DNA from: Elusimicrobiota bacterium
GTDB lineage: Bacteria > Elusimicrobiota > Elusimicrobia > UBA1565 > UBA9628
Assembly (NCBI GenBank): GCA_016182905.1
Contig: JACPFR010000016.1
Coordinates: 1 to 64,000 of the forward strand
Length of the DNA stretch: 64,000 bases
Direction of reading: 5' to 3'
A program made the translations under genes and the position numbers. Positions within the stretch are counted from its first letter, which is position 1. Each line of letters begins with the position of its first letter. Below the pieces are notes generated by a model. The model searched no databases. It was not told where the DNA came from and was given only the letters and a program-made list of their open reading frames with translations. Positions 8,837 through 17,499 of the stretch are shown in pieces.

Positions 8837-10579
8837 ATGACCATCGACATGCTCCACGGGCGGCTCATGGTGAGCGTCGACGAGTTCGCCTCCCAGCTCG
8901 CCGCCGGGCGCCCGCTGTTCGTCGCCGGCGACGAGGACCTGCTGCGGCGCCTGCCGAAGGGCGACTGGGTGGGAGGCACCAGCGCCTACTTCATCGGCGA
9001 GGAAGGCGGCCTCCATTCGCGCGACCGGCTGAGCTCGGTCGTCGCCCCCGAGTTCGCGACCGGCTTCACGATCAAGGTCTACGACGCCGTCTCCATCGCG
9101 GACGTCTATACGGACGCCCCCGACAACGGCTACAGCCTCGTCGTCATCCCGGCCGCGAGCAACACCCTGCGGGCGTTCGCGCTCGAGGGCCCCCGTTACG
9201 CGAACTTCGCCTGCCGGCCCCTGGTCGGCTGGGTCTCGGGGGTGGACCTCGTCGACCTCGGGAAGGCCGCGCCGCGGGTCTTCGACGGGCGGACCGGCGC
9301 CGCCTACGACGACGCCGCGGTCGTGCTCCACGTGTCGCTGCCCAAGTCCAAGACCGCCGAGGTCGGCCTCATCAACATCTTCGAGCCGGGCGACGGCGAC
9401 GTTCTGACCTTCGCGGCCGACGGCTTCACCGCCAAGGACGTGTTCGTCGACGGCAAGCTCGTTCCCTTCGTCCAGTACATCAAGGAGCGGCGGCTCGACA
9501 TCCGTCTTCCCCTGGTCGCCGATTACAACGGCGCGATGGTGAACACCTCGTTCCAGCGCGTCGACGAGGCGTCCCAGGAGGTCCGCTTCTACGCGCCGGT
9601 CTTCAAGGGCGTGCGCTATCGCCACGCCCGCCCGATCGGGGACTATATCTCGGCCTTCTCGTCCCAGCTGCCGAAGGAGCTCGCGGGCGGCGTCGATTAC
9701 TCGTGCAACTGCATCCTGAACTACCTCTACGCGAGGCTCGAGGGCCGCCGCACGCCGGGCTTCACGGGGCCCACGACCTTCGGCGAGATCGCCTACCAGC
9801 TGCTCAATCAGACGCTCGTCTATCTCAAGATCTCGGACGCGAACTTGTCCGAGCGCCTGCGCGGGGAGACCGCGCTGCGCAAGCAGTTCCATGCCCTCGA
9901 GGCCGTCACCCAGGGGCTGGAGTCCTTCAACTCCATGGTGTCCCACGACCTCCGCGCCCCGCTGCGGCACATGCGGGAGTTCTCCCGCCTGCTGCAGGAT
10001 TCTCCCGCCGCGGCGGCCGACGCGCGCGCCCGCGACTACGCTTCGCGCATCGTCTCCGCGGCCGACCGGATGACGAGCCTGCTCGACGGCCTGGCGAGCT
10101 TCGCTTACGCCGGCCGCGCGGAGCTGCGCCGCGAGCCGGTCGACCTGGGCGGGCTCGTCGGCGAGGTGCGCGAGGAGCTGCGCGCCGACTGCGGGGAACG
10201 GAGGATCGTCTGGGACGTGCGTCACCTGCCGGTCGTCCAGGGCGACCGGGCCCTGCTCCGGCAGGTGTTCGTCAACCTCCTCTCCAACGCGATCAAATAC
10301 ACGAGCGGCAGGCCCGAGGCCCGGGTGCGCATCCGCGCCCGTCGCGGCGACAAGGGCGTCATCGTCTCCGTGCACGACAACGGCATCGGCTTCGATGCGC
10401 AGGAATCCGGGCGGCTGTTCGAGCCGTTCCAGCGGCTCGAGTCGGCCCGCTCGTTCCCGGGCAGCGGCATCGGCCTGGCCATCGTGGCGCGGATCGCGGC
10501 GCGGCATGGAGGGAGGGTGTGGGCCGAGGGAAAGCCGGGGCGGTGGGCGAGCTTCTTCGTCTCGATCCCGGACCGCTGA
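8837..10579 (+). CDS. Histidine kinase with a large FIST-like N-terminal domain
   Basis: 580 residues, no membrane helix, so a cytoplasmic sensor. Residues 1 to about 345 form a domain I do not firmly recognise; it ends with a cysteine motif (YSCNCILNYLYARLEG) and GPTTFGEIAYQLLNQ, which resemble the C-terminal part of FIST sensory domains. A coiled-coil leads to HisKA with MVSHDLRAPLRHM (phospho-His about residue 370). HATPase motifs follow: N-box FVNLLSNAIKYTS, G1 DNGIGFD, G2 GSGIGLAIV. No receiver domain or regulator gene adjoins. TACAAT (8825-8830) ends 6 nt before the ATG, with no Shine-Dalgarno: likely leaderless. Confidence 0.85.
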   Translation: MTIDMLHGRLMVSVDEFASQLAAGRPLFVAGDEDLLRRLPKGDWVGGTSAYFIGEEGGLHSRDRLSSVVAPEFATGFTIKVYDAVSIADVYTDAPDNGYSLVVIPAASNTLRAFALEGPRYANFACRPLVGWVSGVDLVDLGKAAPRVFDGRTGAAYDDAAVVLHVSLPKSKTAEVGLINIFEPGDGDVLTFAADGFTAKDVFVDGKLVPFVQYIKERRLDIRLPLVADYNGAMVNTSFQRVDEASQEVRFYAPVFKGVRYRHARPIGDYISAFSSQLPKELAGGVDYSCNCILNYLYARLEGRRTPGFTGPTTFGEIAYQLLNQTLVYLKISDANLSERLRGETALRKQFHALEAVTQGLESFNSMVSHDLRAPLRHMREFSRLLQDSPAAAADARARDYASRIVSAADRMTSLLDGLASFAYAGRAELRREPVDLGGLVGEVREELRADCGERRIVWDVRHLPVVQGDRALLRQVFVNLLSNAIKYTSGRPEARVRIRARRGDKGVIVSVHDNGIGFDAQESGRLFEPFQRLESARSFPGSGIGLAIVARIAARHGGRVWAEGKPGRWASFFVSIPDR

Positions 10580-10599
10580 ATCGCCTCCGCGCCCGCGCG

Positions 10600-11169
10600 T
10601 CAGGGGATCGGAGGGAACAGGAGCTCCTTCATCAGGGCCGAGGACTTCCCCGCGTTCGACAGATCGACGGCCCTCCGGTAGGAATCCCGCGCCCCCGCCG
10701 CGTCGAGGTCGCCGCGGCCGATCGCGACGGCCAGGTTGAGCGCGAGGAAGTTGAGCGCCTCGTCGTCCGACCGGGCCGAGATCGCGGTCCCGTCCGGGGA
10801 GATCCGGACCTTGTCTCCGAAGGCCGCGAGCTCGCGGCGCGCGCTCGTCGGCACCCGGTAGGCCGCGGTCTGCTCCAGGATGCCGGCCGTCCCGCCGCTC
10901 TCCCCGGGCCGCTCGCGGACGATGATCTTCTTCCAGCGGCCCTTGTCCTTCCAGCCCATCCCGTCCGGCGCGAGCGCGTCGGGGGGGCCGTATTTCTCGA
11001 TCATCGCGGCGGCGGCGAGCCGCGAGGGCGCAGGCCAAGCCGCGATGATGTCCTCGGCCAAGGACCCTCGCCGCGCGGCATCGAAGGGGGCGGCCGTCCG
11101 GCAGCCCGCGACGAGGCCGGCCCCAAGCCCGGCGCTCAACGCGACGAACAGGACGAATCCCGCCTTCAT
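10600..11169 (-). CDS. Lipoprotein of unknown function
   Basis: 189 residues. The N-terminus is a lipoprotein signal with lipobox LVAGC (Cys about residue 23), so the protein should be anchored in a membrane facing the periplasm. The mature part is a mixed alpha/beta sequence of no recognised family; a segment near residues 55-80 (MIEKYGPPD...KKIIVRER) resembles small periplasmic proteins of unknown role. A Shine-Dalgarno GGAGGGG lies before the ATG at 11169. It is convergent with the histidine kinase. Confidence 0.7.
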   Translation of the reverse strand: MKAGFVLFVALSAGLGAGLVAGCRTAAPFDAARRGSLAEDIIAAWPAPSRLAAAAMIEKYGPPDALAPDGMGWKDKGRWKKIIVRERPGESGGTAGILEQTAAYRVPTSARRELAAFGDKVRISPDGTAISARSDDEALNFLALNLAVAIGRGDLDAAGARDSYRRAVDLSNAGKSSALMKELLFPPIP

Positions 11170-11294
11170 GGCGCCCCTCCGTGCTCCGTTGCGATGGTAG
11201 CACCGCGGCCCGGCGCCGGCTATCGACGAAATGTAAGGCTTTTGCGGCGGCCGGGCGTAAGCCGGTCCGGGGCTCGAATGGTATCATGAGGGCG

Positions 11295-13319
11295 ATGCTC
11301 CGGACCTGGTTTCGACGCGCGCTTCTGGCCGCGGCCGCGGCGGCCCTCGCCGCCGGCGCCGTCGTCGGCGGCATGACCCTGTCCGCCTGGCGGCGCTATC
11401 ATCAGCTCGAGCCGGCCATCATCGAGAAGATGGACGCGTATTACCTCAACCTCACCGTTCCCGGGCGCGAGGAGTACCTCCTCGCCGAGGACGAGGCCTT
11501 CGAGGTCCCCTACATGGCCTCGAAGCTGTCTGTCGCGGCCGCCCCGACGCGCATCCTCGACGCGAAAGACCGCCTCATCGCCGAGTTCTCCGTGGAGAAG
11601 GGACAGTACGTCCGCTCTCCCGACGACCTTCCCGCCTTCCTCAAGAAGGCGCTGGTGGCCAGCGAGGACGCCCATTTCTACGAGCACGGCGGCGTCGACT
11701 GGAAGGCGACCGCGCGCGCGGTCTTCGTCACGCTCACCGGCGCGCGGCGCAGCCAGGGCGGCTCGACCTTGACCCAGCAGCTCGCCAAGCAGATGTTCAC
11801 GACGCGCAAGCGCACCCCCGGCCGCAAGATCTTCGAGTATTTTTGCGTCAGGAAGCTCGAGCAGAAGTTCACGAAGGACCAGATCCTCATGATGTACCTC
11901 AACTTCGCCTACTTCGGCCACGGCGCCTTCGGCGTCGAGTCCGCGTCGCGCTACTATTTCAACAAGCCGGCCTCCGCCCTCGACGTCGGCGAGTCGGCGA
12001 TAATCGTCGGCATCATCCCCAGCCCCAACAAGTATTCGCCGCTCGACTCCCCGGAGCTCGCGCGCCCGCGCCAGCGCACCGTGCTCCGGCGCATGGCCAG
12101 GAACGGCTTCATCCCGGAGTCGTCCGTCGAGCGCATCGAGGCCGAGTTCTGGGACCGCTTCGAGCGCCGCGCGCGCGTCCCCGAGGTCTCCTTCTGGCGC
12201 ACGCGCGTCAACGAGGCGCCCTACGTCGTCGAGTTCGTGCGCCGGCAGATGCTCCGGGCCTACACCAAGGAGCGTCTCCTGCGCGGCGGCCTGACCATCC
12301 GCACCACCTTCGACCTCGACGCGCAGAAGGCCGCCCAGCGCGCCCTGCGCGAGCGCCTGGCCAAGGAGAACGACCCCGCGGCCAAGCCCGACGAGGACGG
12401 CGAGCCCGCCGGCAAGGAGGCTCCCGTCGAGGGCGCGCTCGCGGCGCTCGACCCGAAGGACGGCGCCCTCCTCGCCCTCGTCGGCGGCACCGGCTTCAGC
12501 TTCCAGAACCAGCTCGACCGCGCGACGGACGGCCGCCGCCTGATGGGCTCGTCGGTCAAGCCCTTCGTCTGGGCCGAGGCGTACGAGAGCGGGAGGTTCA
12601 AGGCCTCGGACACGATGCTCGACGCCCCGATCACCTTCAAGATCGGCAACGGCCGCAAGTGGTCGCCGCACAACTACGGCAACAAGTACTACGGCGAGGT
12701 GCGCCTCGACTTCGCCCTGTGGAAGTCGCTGAACTCGGTCGCGATCAAGCTTCTCAAGGAAGTCGACATCGACAAGGTCCTCGAGATCCTGTCCGTCGCC
12801 TCCGGCGTCCCCGTGGAGCGCCTGCCGCGCAACCTCTCGCTGGCCCTGGGGACCGCGGACGTCTCGCCCGTGCAGATGGCCGCGGCCTACGCCCCGTTCG
12901 CCAACGGCGGCCGCGCGGTGCGCCCCTGGTGGCTGCGCGGCCTCACGGACCGGGAGGGCAAGGTGCTGAGCGAAGGCGACGCTCCGAAGACCGAGGGCTC
13001 CGTCGTCTTCTCCTCGACGACCGCCCGCGCGATGGTCGACACGATGCGCGGCGTCCTGGGTCCCGAGGGCTCCGCCTACGCCTCCGCGCGCCGCATCGGC
13101 TTCAACGTCCCCGCCGCCGGCAAGACCGGCACCACCAACGACTACCGCGACGCCTGGTTCGCCGGCGTCACCCCCGACCTCTCCGCCGCCGTCTGGATCG
13201 GCCACGACGACATGCGCGTCGCCATGTCCCCCGGCAAGGCCGGCGGCTCCATCGCCGCCCCCGCCTGGATGTCCTTCGTCAAGGACATCTACATGTCCAA
13301 GCCCACCCGCGACTTCTAA
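11295..13319 (+). CDS. Class A penicillin-binding protein (PBP1A type)
   Basis: 674-residue bifunctional peptidoglycan synthase with an N-terminal membrane anchor (about residues 5-27). The GT51 glycosyltransferase domain contains SEDAHFYEHGG (catalytic Glu about residue 124), QGGSTLTQQLAKQ and KIFEYF. The transpeptidase domain has SSVK (nucleophile Ser about 419), KSLNS and KTGTTND. Length is in the PBP1A/1C range. The ATG at 11295 is preferred over 11286 because TATCAT (11282-11287) ends 7 nt before it, matching the start pattern of this genome. One copy of the 28-bp RAYT repeat begins 6 nt after the stop. Confidence 0.93.
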   Translation: MLRTWFRRALLAAAAAALAAGAVVGGMTLSAWRRYHQLEPAIIEKMDAYYLNLTVPGREEYLLAEDEAFEVPYMASKLSVAAAPTRILDAKDRLIAEFSVEKGQYVRSPDDLPAFLKKALVASEDAHFYEHGGVDWKATARAVFVTLTGARRSQGGSTLTQQLAKQMFTTRKRTPGRKIFEYFCVRKLEQKFTKDQILMMYLNFAYFGHGAFGVESASRYYFNKPASALDVGESAIIVGIIPSPNKYSPLDSPELARPRQRTVLRRMARNGFIPESSVERIEAEFWDRFERRARVPEVSFWRTRVNEAPYVVEFVRRQMLRAYTKERLLRGGLTIRTTFDLDAQKAAQRALRERLAKENDPAAKPDEDGEPAGKEAPVEGALAALDPKDGALLALVGGTGFSFQNQLDRATDGRRLMGSSVKPFVWAEAYESGRFKASDTMLDAPITFKIGNGRKWSPHNYGNKYYGEVRLDFALWKSLNSVAIKLLKEVDIDKVLEILSVASGVPVERLPRNLSLALGTADVSPVQMAAAYAPFANGGRAVRPWWLRGLTDREGKVLSEGDAPKTEGSVVFSSTTARAMVDTMRGVLGPEGSAYASARRIGFNVPAAGKTGTTNDYRDAWFAGVTPDLSAAVWIGHDDMRVAMSPGKAGGSIAAPAWMSFVKDIYMSKPTRDF

Positions 13320-13324
13320 AGCCG

Positions 13325-13352
13325 GTGTCAGGCTCGCAAATTCGTTGAATTC
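13325..13352 (+). repeat. Solo copy of the 28-bp RAYT-associated repeat
   Basis: Identical over 28 bp to the two repeats that bound the transposase element at 15361-16182 (begins GTGTCAGGCTCGCAAATTCG and ends GAATTC). It lies in the 48-bp gap between the convergent PBP and lipoprotein genes, 6 nt after the PBP stop. It contains a small potential hairpin, AATTC-GTT-GAATT. A lone copy without a transposase fits a REP-like, trans-mobilised sequence. Confidence 0.85.
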
Positions 13353-13367
13353 CCGGCCGGGGACTAA

Positions 13368-13835
13368 TCAGGGCTTCGGCGCGGGTTCGCGGGTGATCGC
13401 GAGGGAAGGAGCCCCGTCGGGGCCGTAGCGAAGCGTGAGGCGGGCGATGGTGCCGTCCTCGATGCGCACGAAGCGCTCCCGCGGCTGCCGGGCGTCGGGC
13501 AGGACGGTCCACTCGCCGATCGGCGGCAGGAACCAATGCTCGAGGCGCACGGGCTGGTTGCCCGCGGGGACCTTGAGCCGCACGTGCTTCTCCTGCGAGC
13601 GCGGGCCGACGGCGGTCTTGCCCGTCTCCTTGCCGTCGATGAAGATCTTCGTGAAGGAAACGCCCTCGTCGTCGGCGTTCGGCACGGCCTCGATGACGAC
13701 GGCCTCGAAATTGGGGTCCTTGACCTCGACGACCGCGACGGGCGGGGGCGGAGGCAGGGGCGACGGGAACTCGGCCTGGCGCGGCCCGACGCACGCGGCG
13801 AAGATCGCGGCGGCCAGGAGCGGAAGGATTCTCAT
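13368..13835 (-). CDS. Small lipoprotein of unknown function
   Basis: 155 residues with lipobox IFAAC (Cys 15), then a Pro-rich linker (PSPLPPPPP) and a compact beta-rich domain (about 36-150). The domain has KIFIDGKETGKT and RLTLRYG, reminiscent of PEGA-like or carbohydrate-binding beta sandwiches, though no family is assigned. The ATG overlaps the stop of the upstream PPC-repeat lipoprotein by 4 bp (ATGA), so the two are translationally coupled and probably work at the same surface. Confidence 0.72.
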   Translation of the reverse strand: MRILPLLAAAIFAACVGPRQAEFPSPLPPPPPVAVVEVKDPNFEAVVIEAVPNADDEGVSFTKIFIDGKETGKTAVGPRSQEKHVRLKVPAGNQPVRLEHWFLPPIGEWTVLPDARQPRERFVRIEDGTIARLTLRYGPDGAPSLAITREPAPKP

Positions 13836-15406
13836 TTCGCGCGGACGCGGAACGAGTATTTGTCGCGCACGTTGTTCTGCGCCGCGTCGGCCGGCTTCAG
13901 GCGCACCGCGTAGGTGCCGCGGTCGAGCTCGCGCTCGAGCGACACGGGGTCGCCGGGCTTGGGCGAGGCGGCCGTCCCCAGCTCCTTGTACTCCTGGTCG
14001 AACAAGGTCAAAGCGGGCGCGGCGTTGATCACGCCGGTCAGCTCGATGACCACGACGCCCTTCTGGTAGAGGTTGAACTCATACCAGTCCTCGTCGCCCT
14101 TCGGCGCGAAATAGCCGTCGACCGAGTCGCCGACCTTGAGCGACTGGACGGTCCCGCTCGAGTTGTTCGGCTCCCATTCGAGGCCGGGCTGGAAGGGGAT
14201 CAGCTTGCGGCCGAGCGAGTAGGACTGGCGGCTGTCGGCCTTCTTCCCGCTCTTCTCCGTGACGACCAGGTGGTAGTCTCCGCCGGTCAGGCCCCAGCCC
14301 GTCATGATCTCCGGCTGCTCCTTGCCCATGTTGTCGACAAAGGAGAGCTCGTTGCCGAGCGCGTCGCGCAGGGACAAAGTCAGGTCCATGCCGGTGAGGC
14401 CGGAGAGCTCCGCGCGCAGGAGCTGCTTCGTCCCGCTGTCGGCCGCGACCTTGTACCAGTCCTGGTCGCCGGCGGGCGCGATGGTCCCGGAGATCGACTC
14501 GAGCTCGAGAGGCGTCGCGTCGGCGCGTTGGTCGTTCGGCTCGAATTCCGTGGCGCCCTGGTAGGGCAGCAGCTCGGTGAGCAGATCGTAAGGCACGTCG
14601 GGGTTGCCCGCGCTCTTGTACTTCGAGCGCAGGCGCAGAGAGAACTTCCCCGGGCCGCGCACGCCGAAATTGCGCAGGCTCTCGCCCTCGCCGATGCCGC
14701 CCGCGTCGAGCTCCTTGAGCTTGTAGCCGTTGGTGTCGTAGACCTCGAGGATAGAATCGACCTTCGGGACCTCGCTCACGTCGATGTTGAGCAGGAACAG
14801 GCCGGTCTTGGCCACCTCGATCGAGTACCAGTCCTCTTCAGCCGCCTCGGGCTCCTCGGACAGCAGCTGCTTCGCCGGCCAGTAGTGGCCTTTCGCCAGG
14901 CCGCCCGCCTCGATGGTCTGAGCGGTCAGCGCGGTGTCGTTGGGCTCGCGCTCGCGCCCGGCGGCCGCGTCGAGCTTCGTCTGGAGGTCGTAGACCTGCG
15001 CCGGATTGTTCGCCTTCTCGTTCCTGTTCGTGACCACGAGGTAATACGCGCCCGCCGAGAGGCCGAGGTCGAGCAGCTGCTCGTCGCCGCCGACGGTCGT
15101 CTCGTCGACCCGCTTGAGCTCGCGCCGGTCCTTGTCGAAGAAAGAGAGGGCGAAATCGACGTCCTTGATGCCCCCGATCTTGACCGAGAGCGCCCCGGCC
15201 GCCTCGACGTCGATGCGATACCAGTCCTGATCCTTCTGGTTGCCGATCGTCCCCGTCGCCTTCCCGCCCGCCTTGAGCGCGCTCGCCTGCTGATACGAAT
15301 CATTCGGCTCCGCCTCTTTAGCGGGGCCGCAAGCTGAAAATACGGCGGCGCCCAACATAAGTGTCAGGCTCGCAAATTCGTTGAATTCTCGGCGGCGAGG
15401 GAACAT
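13832..15406 (-). CDS. Lipoprotein with four PPC (pre-peptidase C-terminal) domains
   Basis: 524 residues with lipobox VFSAC, so a surface or periplasmic lipoprotein. The mature chain is four tandem PPC-like beta-sandwich units, each opening with an E-P-N-D/N motif (AEPNDSYQQA, REPNDTALTA, FEPNDQRADA, WEPNNSSGTV) and containing D-W-Y (DQDWY, EEDWY, DQDWY, DEDWY). Such domains usually accompany secreted proteases, but no protease domain is present; a binding or scaffold role is plausible. Oddly, the first residues including EFNEFASLT are encoded by the left end repeat of the RAYT element, and the start codon at 15406 is inside the element. Acidic residues in the n-region of the signal are atypical. 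Confidence 0.85.
   Translation of the reverse strand: MFPRRREFNEFASLTLMLGAAVFSACGPAKEAEPNDSYQQASALKAGGKATGTIGNQKDQDWYRIDVEAAGALSVKIGGIKDVDFALSFFDKDRRELKRVDETTVGGDEQLLDLGLSAGAYYLVVTNRNEKANNPAQVYDLQTKLDAAAGREREPNDTALTAQTIEAGGLAKGHYWPAKQLLSEEPEAAEEDWYSIEVAKTGLFLLNIDVSEVPKVDSILEVYDTNGYKLKELDAGGIGEGESLRNFGVRGPGKFSLRLRSKYKSAGNPDVPYDLLTELLPYQGATEFEPNDQRADATPLELESISGTIAPAGDQDWYKVAADSGTKQLLRAELSGLTGMDLTLSLRDALGNELSFVDNMGKEQPEIMTGWGLTGGDYHLVVTEKSGKKADSRQSYSLGRKLIPFQPGLEWEPNNSSGTVQSLKVGDSVDGYFAPKGDEDWYEFNLYQKGVVVIELTGVINAAPALTLFDQEYKELGTAASPKPGDPVSLERELDRGTYAVRLKPADAAQNNVRDKYSFRVRAK
15361..15388 (+). repeat. Left end repeat of the RAYT element
   Basis: 28-bp repeat in direct orientation, same as 13325-13352. 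On the minus strand it is translated as EFNEFASLT inside the lipoprotein signal peptide. Confidence 0.9.
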
Positions 15407-15432
15407 TTTGGGGGGTTCGATCGTAAGATAGT

Positions 15433-16179
15433 ATGGGGCGACGACCAAGAATACATTATCCCGGCGCGGTCTATCATGTCATGGCGCGTGGAGTCGATAG
15501 GCGCGCTATCTTCATCGATAAACGCGATTATGAGTCATTCCTGAATTGTCTGAATCGGATAATAGAAGAGTCGGGAGCGACGGTGCTCGCCTATTGCCTC
15601 ATGCCCAACCATTTCCATTTGGCGATCAAGGTCGGCCCGGTGCTGCTCTCCTCCATCATGCAGAGGATACTCGCCTCGTACGCAACAACTTTCAACCGTC
15701 GGTACGATCGCACGGGACATTTGTTCGAGGCGCGCCATAGAGCCTATTTATGTTCGGACGACCGATACTTGCTCGCCCTGATTCACTATATCCAGATGAA
15801 TCCGGTTCGGGCAGTCTTGGTTTCGCGTGCCGAAGATTGGCCTTGGTCGAGTCGCGTTCCGGTCGAATTGCCTGACCTCGGAATGGATGATTTTGAACCC
15901 TGGCCTAGGATGGACGGGCGACCGATCCTTATGCGCTCGCGCGCGACCAATTTGACGCTCGATGAGATCGGCGAAAAAGTCGGCACCGCTACGGGAGTCG
16001 GCCCCGCAGAGCTCCGCTCGGGCACGAAGAATAGTCAGGTTGTTCGCGCTAAGGGGTTGCTCGCGCGGGAGGGAATACGAAACGGCCATCGAATCGGCGA
16101 GATAGCGGCGTGGCTCCATACCGCGCCGGGCAGCGTCGGTTACTATCTCAGAAAGAATTCAACGAATTTGCGAGCCTGA
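15433..16179 (+). CDS. REP-associated tyrosine transposase (Y1_Tnp, IS200-like)
   Basis: 248 residues. N-terminus ARGVDRRAIFIDKRDYESFL and the HUH motif MPNHFHLAI (about residues 57-65) are diagnostic of the Y1/IS200-like single-strand transposases of the RAYT group. The following SSIMQRILASYATTFNRRY helix should carry the catalytic Tyr. A C-terminal part (about 165-248) resembles the DnaA-like/HTH tails of RAYT proteins. The final codons and the stop lie within the right end repeat. Codon usage and G+C content differ from neighbours. A TAAGAT stretch (15424-15429) precedes the ATG; no Shine-Dalgarno. It looks intact, so the element may be active. Confidence 0.9.
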   Translation: MGRRPRIHYPGAVYHVMARGVDRRAIFIDKRDYESFLNCLNRIIEESGATVLAYCLMPNHFHLAIKVGPVLLSSIMQRILASYATTFNRRYDRTGHLFEARHRAYLCSDDRYLLALIHYIQMNPVRAVLVSRAEDWPWSSRVPVELPDLGMDDFEPWPRMDGRPILMRSRATNLTLDEIGEKVGTATGVGPAELRSGTKNSQVVRAKGLLAREGIRNGHRIGEIAAWLHTAPGSVGYYLRKNSTNLRA

Positions 16180-16182
16180 CAC
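16155..16182 (-). repeat. Right end repeat of the RAYT element (inverted)
   Basis: Inverted copy of the 28-bp repeat. It overlaps the 3' ends of two convergent genes: it encodes the last six residues and stop of the transposase on the plus strand and VSGSQIR plus stop of argH on the minus strand. Confidence 0.9.
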
Positions 16183-17499
16183 CAAGACGGACCAGCGCTT
16201 GTTCAACTCGGAGCTCGTTTTTAGATGTCGTCGGTCGGATTTCTTGATTTCGGCGGCCAACCAAGACCAGTCGGGGTTGCCGGGGGCGCCGGTGTGCGAG
16301 GGGAGCTCCACCTGGCCGACGGGGAGGGGGACGGCGACGGCGCGGGCGCGGTCGGCGACCTGGCGGTAGGCGGTGCGGAAGGGCATGCCGTCGCGGACGA
16401 GGGCGATGGCCTCGTGGGTGGCGAACAGGTCCGAGGTGACGGCGGCGGCGCAGCGGTCCTCGTTGACCGAAAGCGACTCCGGCAGGCGGGCGGCGATCCC
16501 GAGTATCTGGCCCATCGTGTCGAGCGCGGCGAACAGCGGGCCCTTGGTCAGCTGGTAGTCGCGGTGGTAGCCCGAGGGCAGCTGGCCGATCATGAGGACC
16601 TGGTTGAGCCAGCCCGGGAACAGGGCGGCGCGGGCGCGGGTGAGCTCGACGACGTCCGGGTTCTTCTTCTGGGGCATGATGCTCGAGCCGGTCGTGAACG
16701 AGTCGGAGAGCTTGAGAAAGCCGAACTCGGCGGTCGAGTACAGCGACAGGTCCCAGGCCAGGGTCCCGAGGTCGCGGGCGACGAGGCACAAGGACGAGAG
16801 CACGGCCGCCTCGAGACGCGGGCGGCTCGACTGGACTCGTAAGGTGTTGCGCTGCACGCGCGAGAATCCGAGGAGCTGGGCCACGCGCTCGCGCGGGAGC
16901 GGGAGCATGACGCCGTAGCCGGCGGCGGAGCCGAGCGGGCAGGCGTCGGCCTCGTCGAAGGCGAAGCGCAGGGCGCGGCGCGCGTCGAGCAGGGCCTCGA
17001 CGTGGGACGCGGCCCAGTGGCCGATCGTGGTCGGCATCGCGCGCTGCAGGTGCGAGTAGCCGGGGATGGGGCGCTCGTCCCACTTCGCGCCGAACGCGGC
17101 CCAGGCGGCGGCGGCGGCGCCGGCGGCGGCGTCGAGGGCCAGGAGGCGGTCCTTGAGGTACAGGCGCAGGTTCACTTGGACCTGGTCGTTGCGCGAGCGT
17201 CCGGCGTGGACCTTGGCCCCGGTCTCGCCGAGCTTCGCGGTCAGCGCCTGCTCGACGGCGGTGTGGATGTCCTCTTGAGCGCGCGTGATCTTAATAGTCT
17301 TGAGCCCGCTCAGGACCTTGCGGATGCGAGCGTATTCGGCCTTGGTGAGCACGCCGATCGCGACGAGGCCGGAGGCGTGCGCCAGGCTTCCGTAGACCTC
17401 GTAGGGAAGAAGGCGCGCGTCGAGCTCGGGGTCGGCGCCGACGGTGTAGGCCTCGACGGCGGCGTCGAGGTCGGTCTTGGTCTGCCAGAGCTTTTTCAT
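16159..17499 (-). CDS. argH: Argininosuccinate lyase
   Basis: 446 residues, cytoplasmic. Splits argininosuccinate into arginine and fumarate, the last step of arginine synthesis. Family signature GSSIMPQKKNPD (about residues 275-286) with the catalytic Ser loop is intact, as are HAGRSRNDQV and SHLQRAMPTT. Its ATG overlaps the upstream deacylase stop by 4 bp, making it the last gene of the arg operon. The last seven residues (VSGSQIR) and the stop codon come from the right end of the RAYT element, so the native C-terminus has been replaced. The active site should be unaffected. The 3' end overlaps the transposase gene by 21 bp. Confidence 0.95.
   Translation of the reverse strand: MKKLWQTKTDLDAAVEAYTVGADPELDARLLPYEVYGSLAHASGLVAIGVLTKAEYARIRKVLSGLKTIKITRAQEDIHTAVEQALTAKLGETGAKVHAGRSRNDQVQVNLRLYLKDRLLALDAAAGAAAAAWAAFGAKWDERPIPGYSHLQRAMPTTIGHWAASHVEALLDARRALRFAFDEADACPLGSAAGYGVMLPLPRERVAQLLGFSRVQRNTLRVQSSRPRLEAAVLSSLCLVARDLGTLAWDLSLYSTAEFGFLKLSDSFTTGSSIMPQKKNPDVVELTRARAALFPGWLNQVLMIGQLPSGYHRDYQLTKGPLFAALDTMGQILGIAARLPESLSVNEDRCAAAVTSDLFATHEAIALVRDGMPFRTAYRQVADRARAVAVPLPVGQVELPSHTGAPGNPDWSWLAAEIKKSDRRHLKTSSELNKRWSVLVSGSQIR

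Larger units (their letters stand above)
15361..16182 (+). mobile_element. RAYT/IS200-like element bounded by inverted 28-bp repeats
   Basis: An 822-bp unit: left repeat 15361-15388, one transposase gene 15433-16179 and an inverted right repeat 16155-16182. Both repeats are identical, and a third solo copy lies at 13325-13352. The internal sequence is visibly less G+C-rich than its neighbours, consistent with recent acquisition. The left end supplies the start codon and first residues of the lipoprotein at 13832-15406; the right end supplies the last seven codons and stop of argH. No target duplication was seen around the repeats, as expected for Y1 transposases. Confidence 0.82.

Noticed and set aside
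7615-11289. Very long open frame on the plus strand through the NamZ and histidine kinase region
   Set aside because: It runs antisense to or out of frame with recognisable genes and has the Arg/Pro/Gly-rich composition typical of shadow frames in G+C-rich DNA. Similar long frames at 8762-11374 and 48018-50438 were dropped for the same reason.
13325-16182. Three 28-bp identical repeats as a possible CRISPR remnant
   Set aside because: Spacing is kilobases, one copy is inverted, and two copies bound a transposase gene; no cas genes are present.
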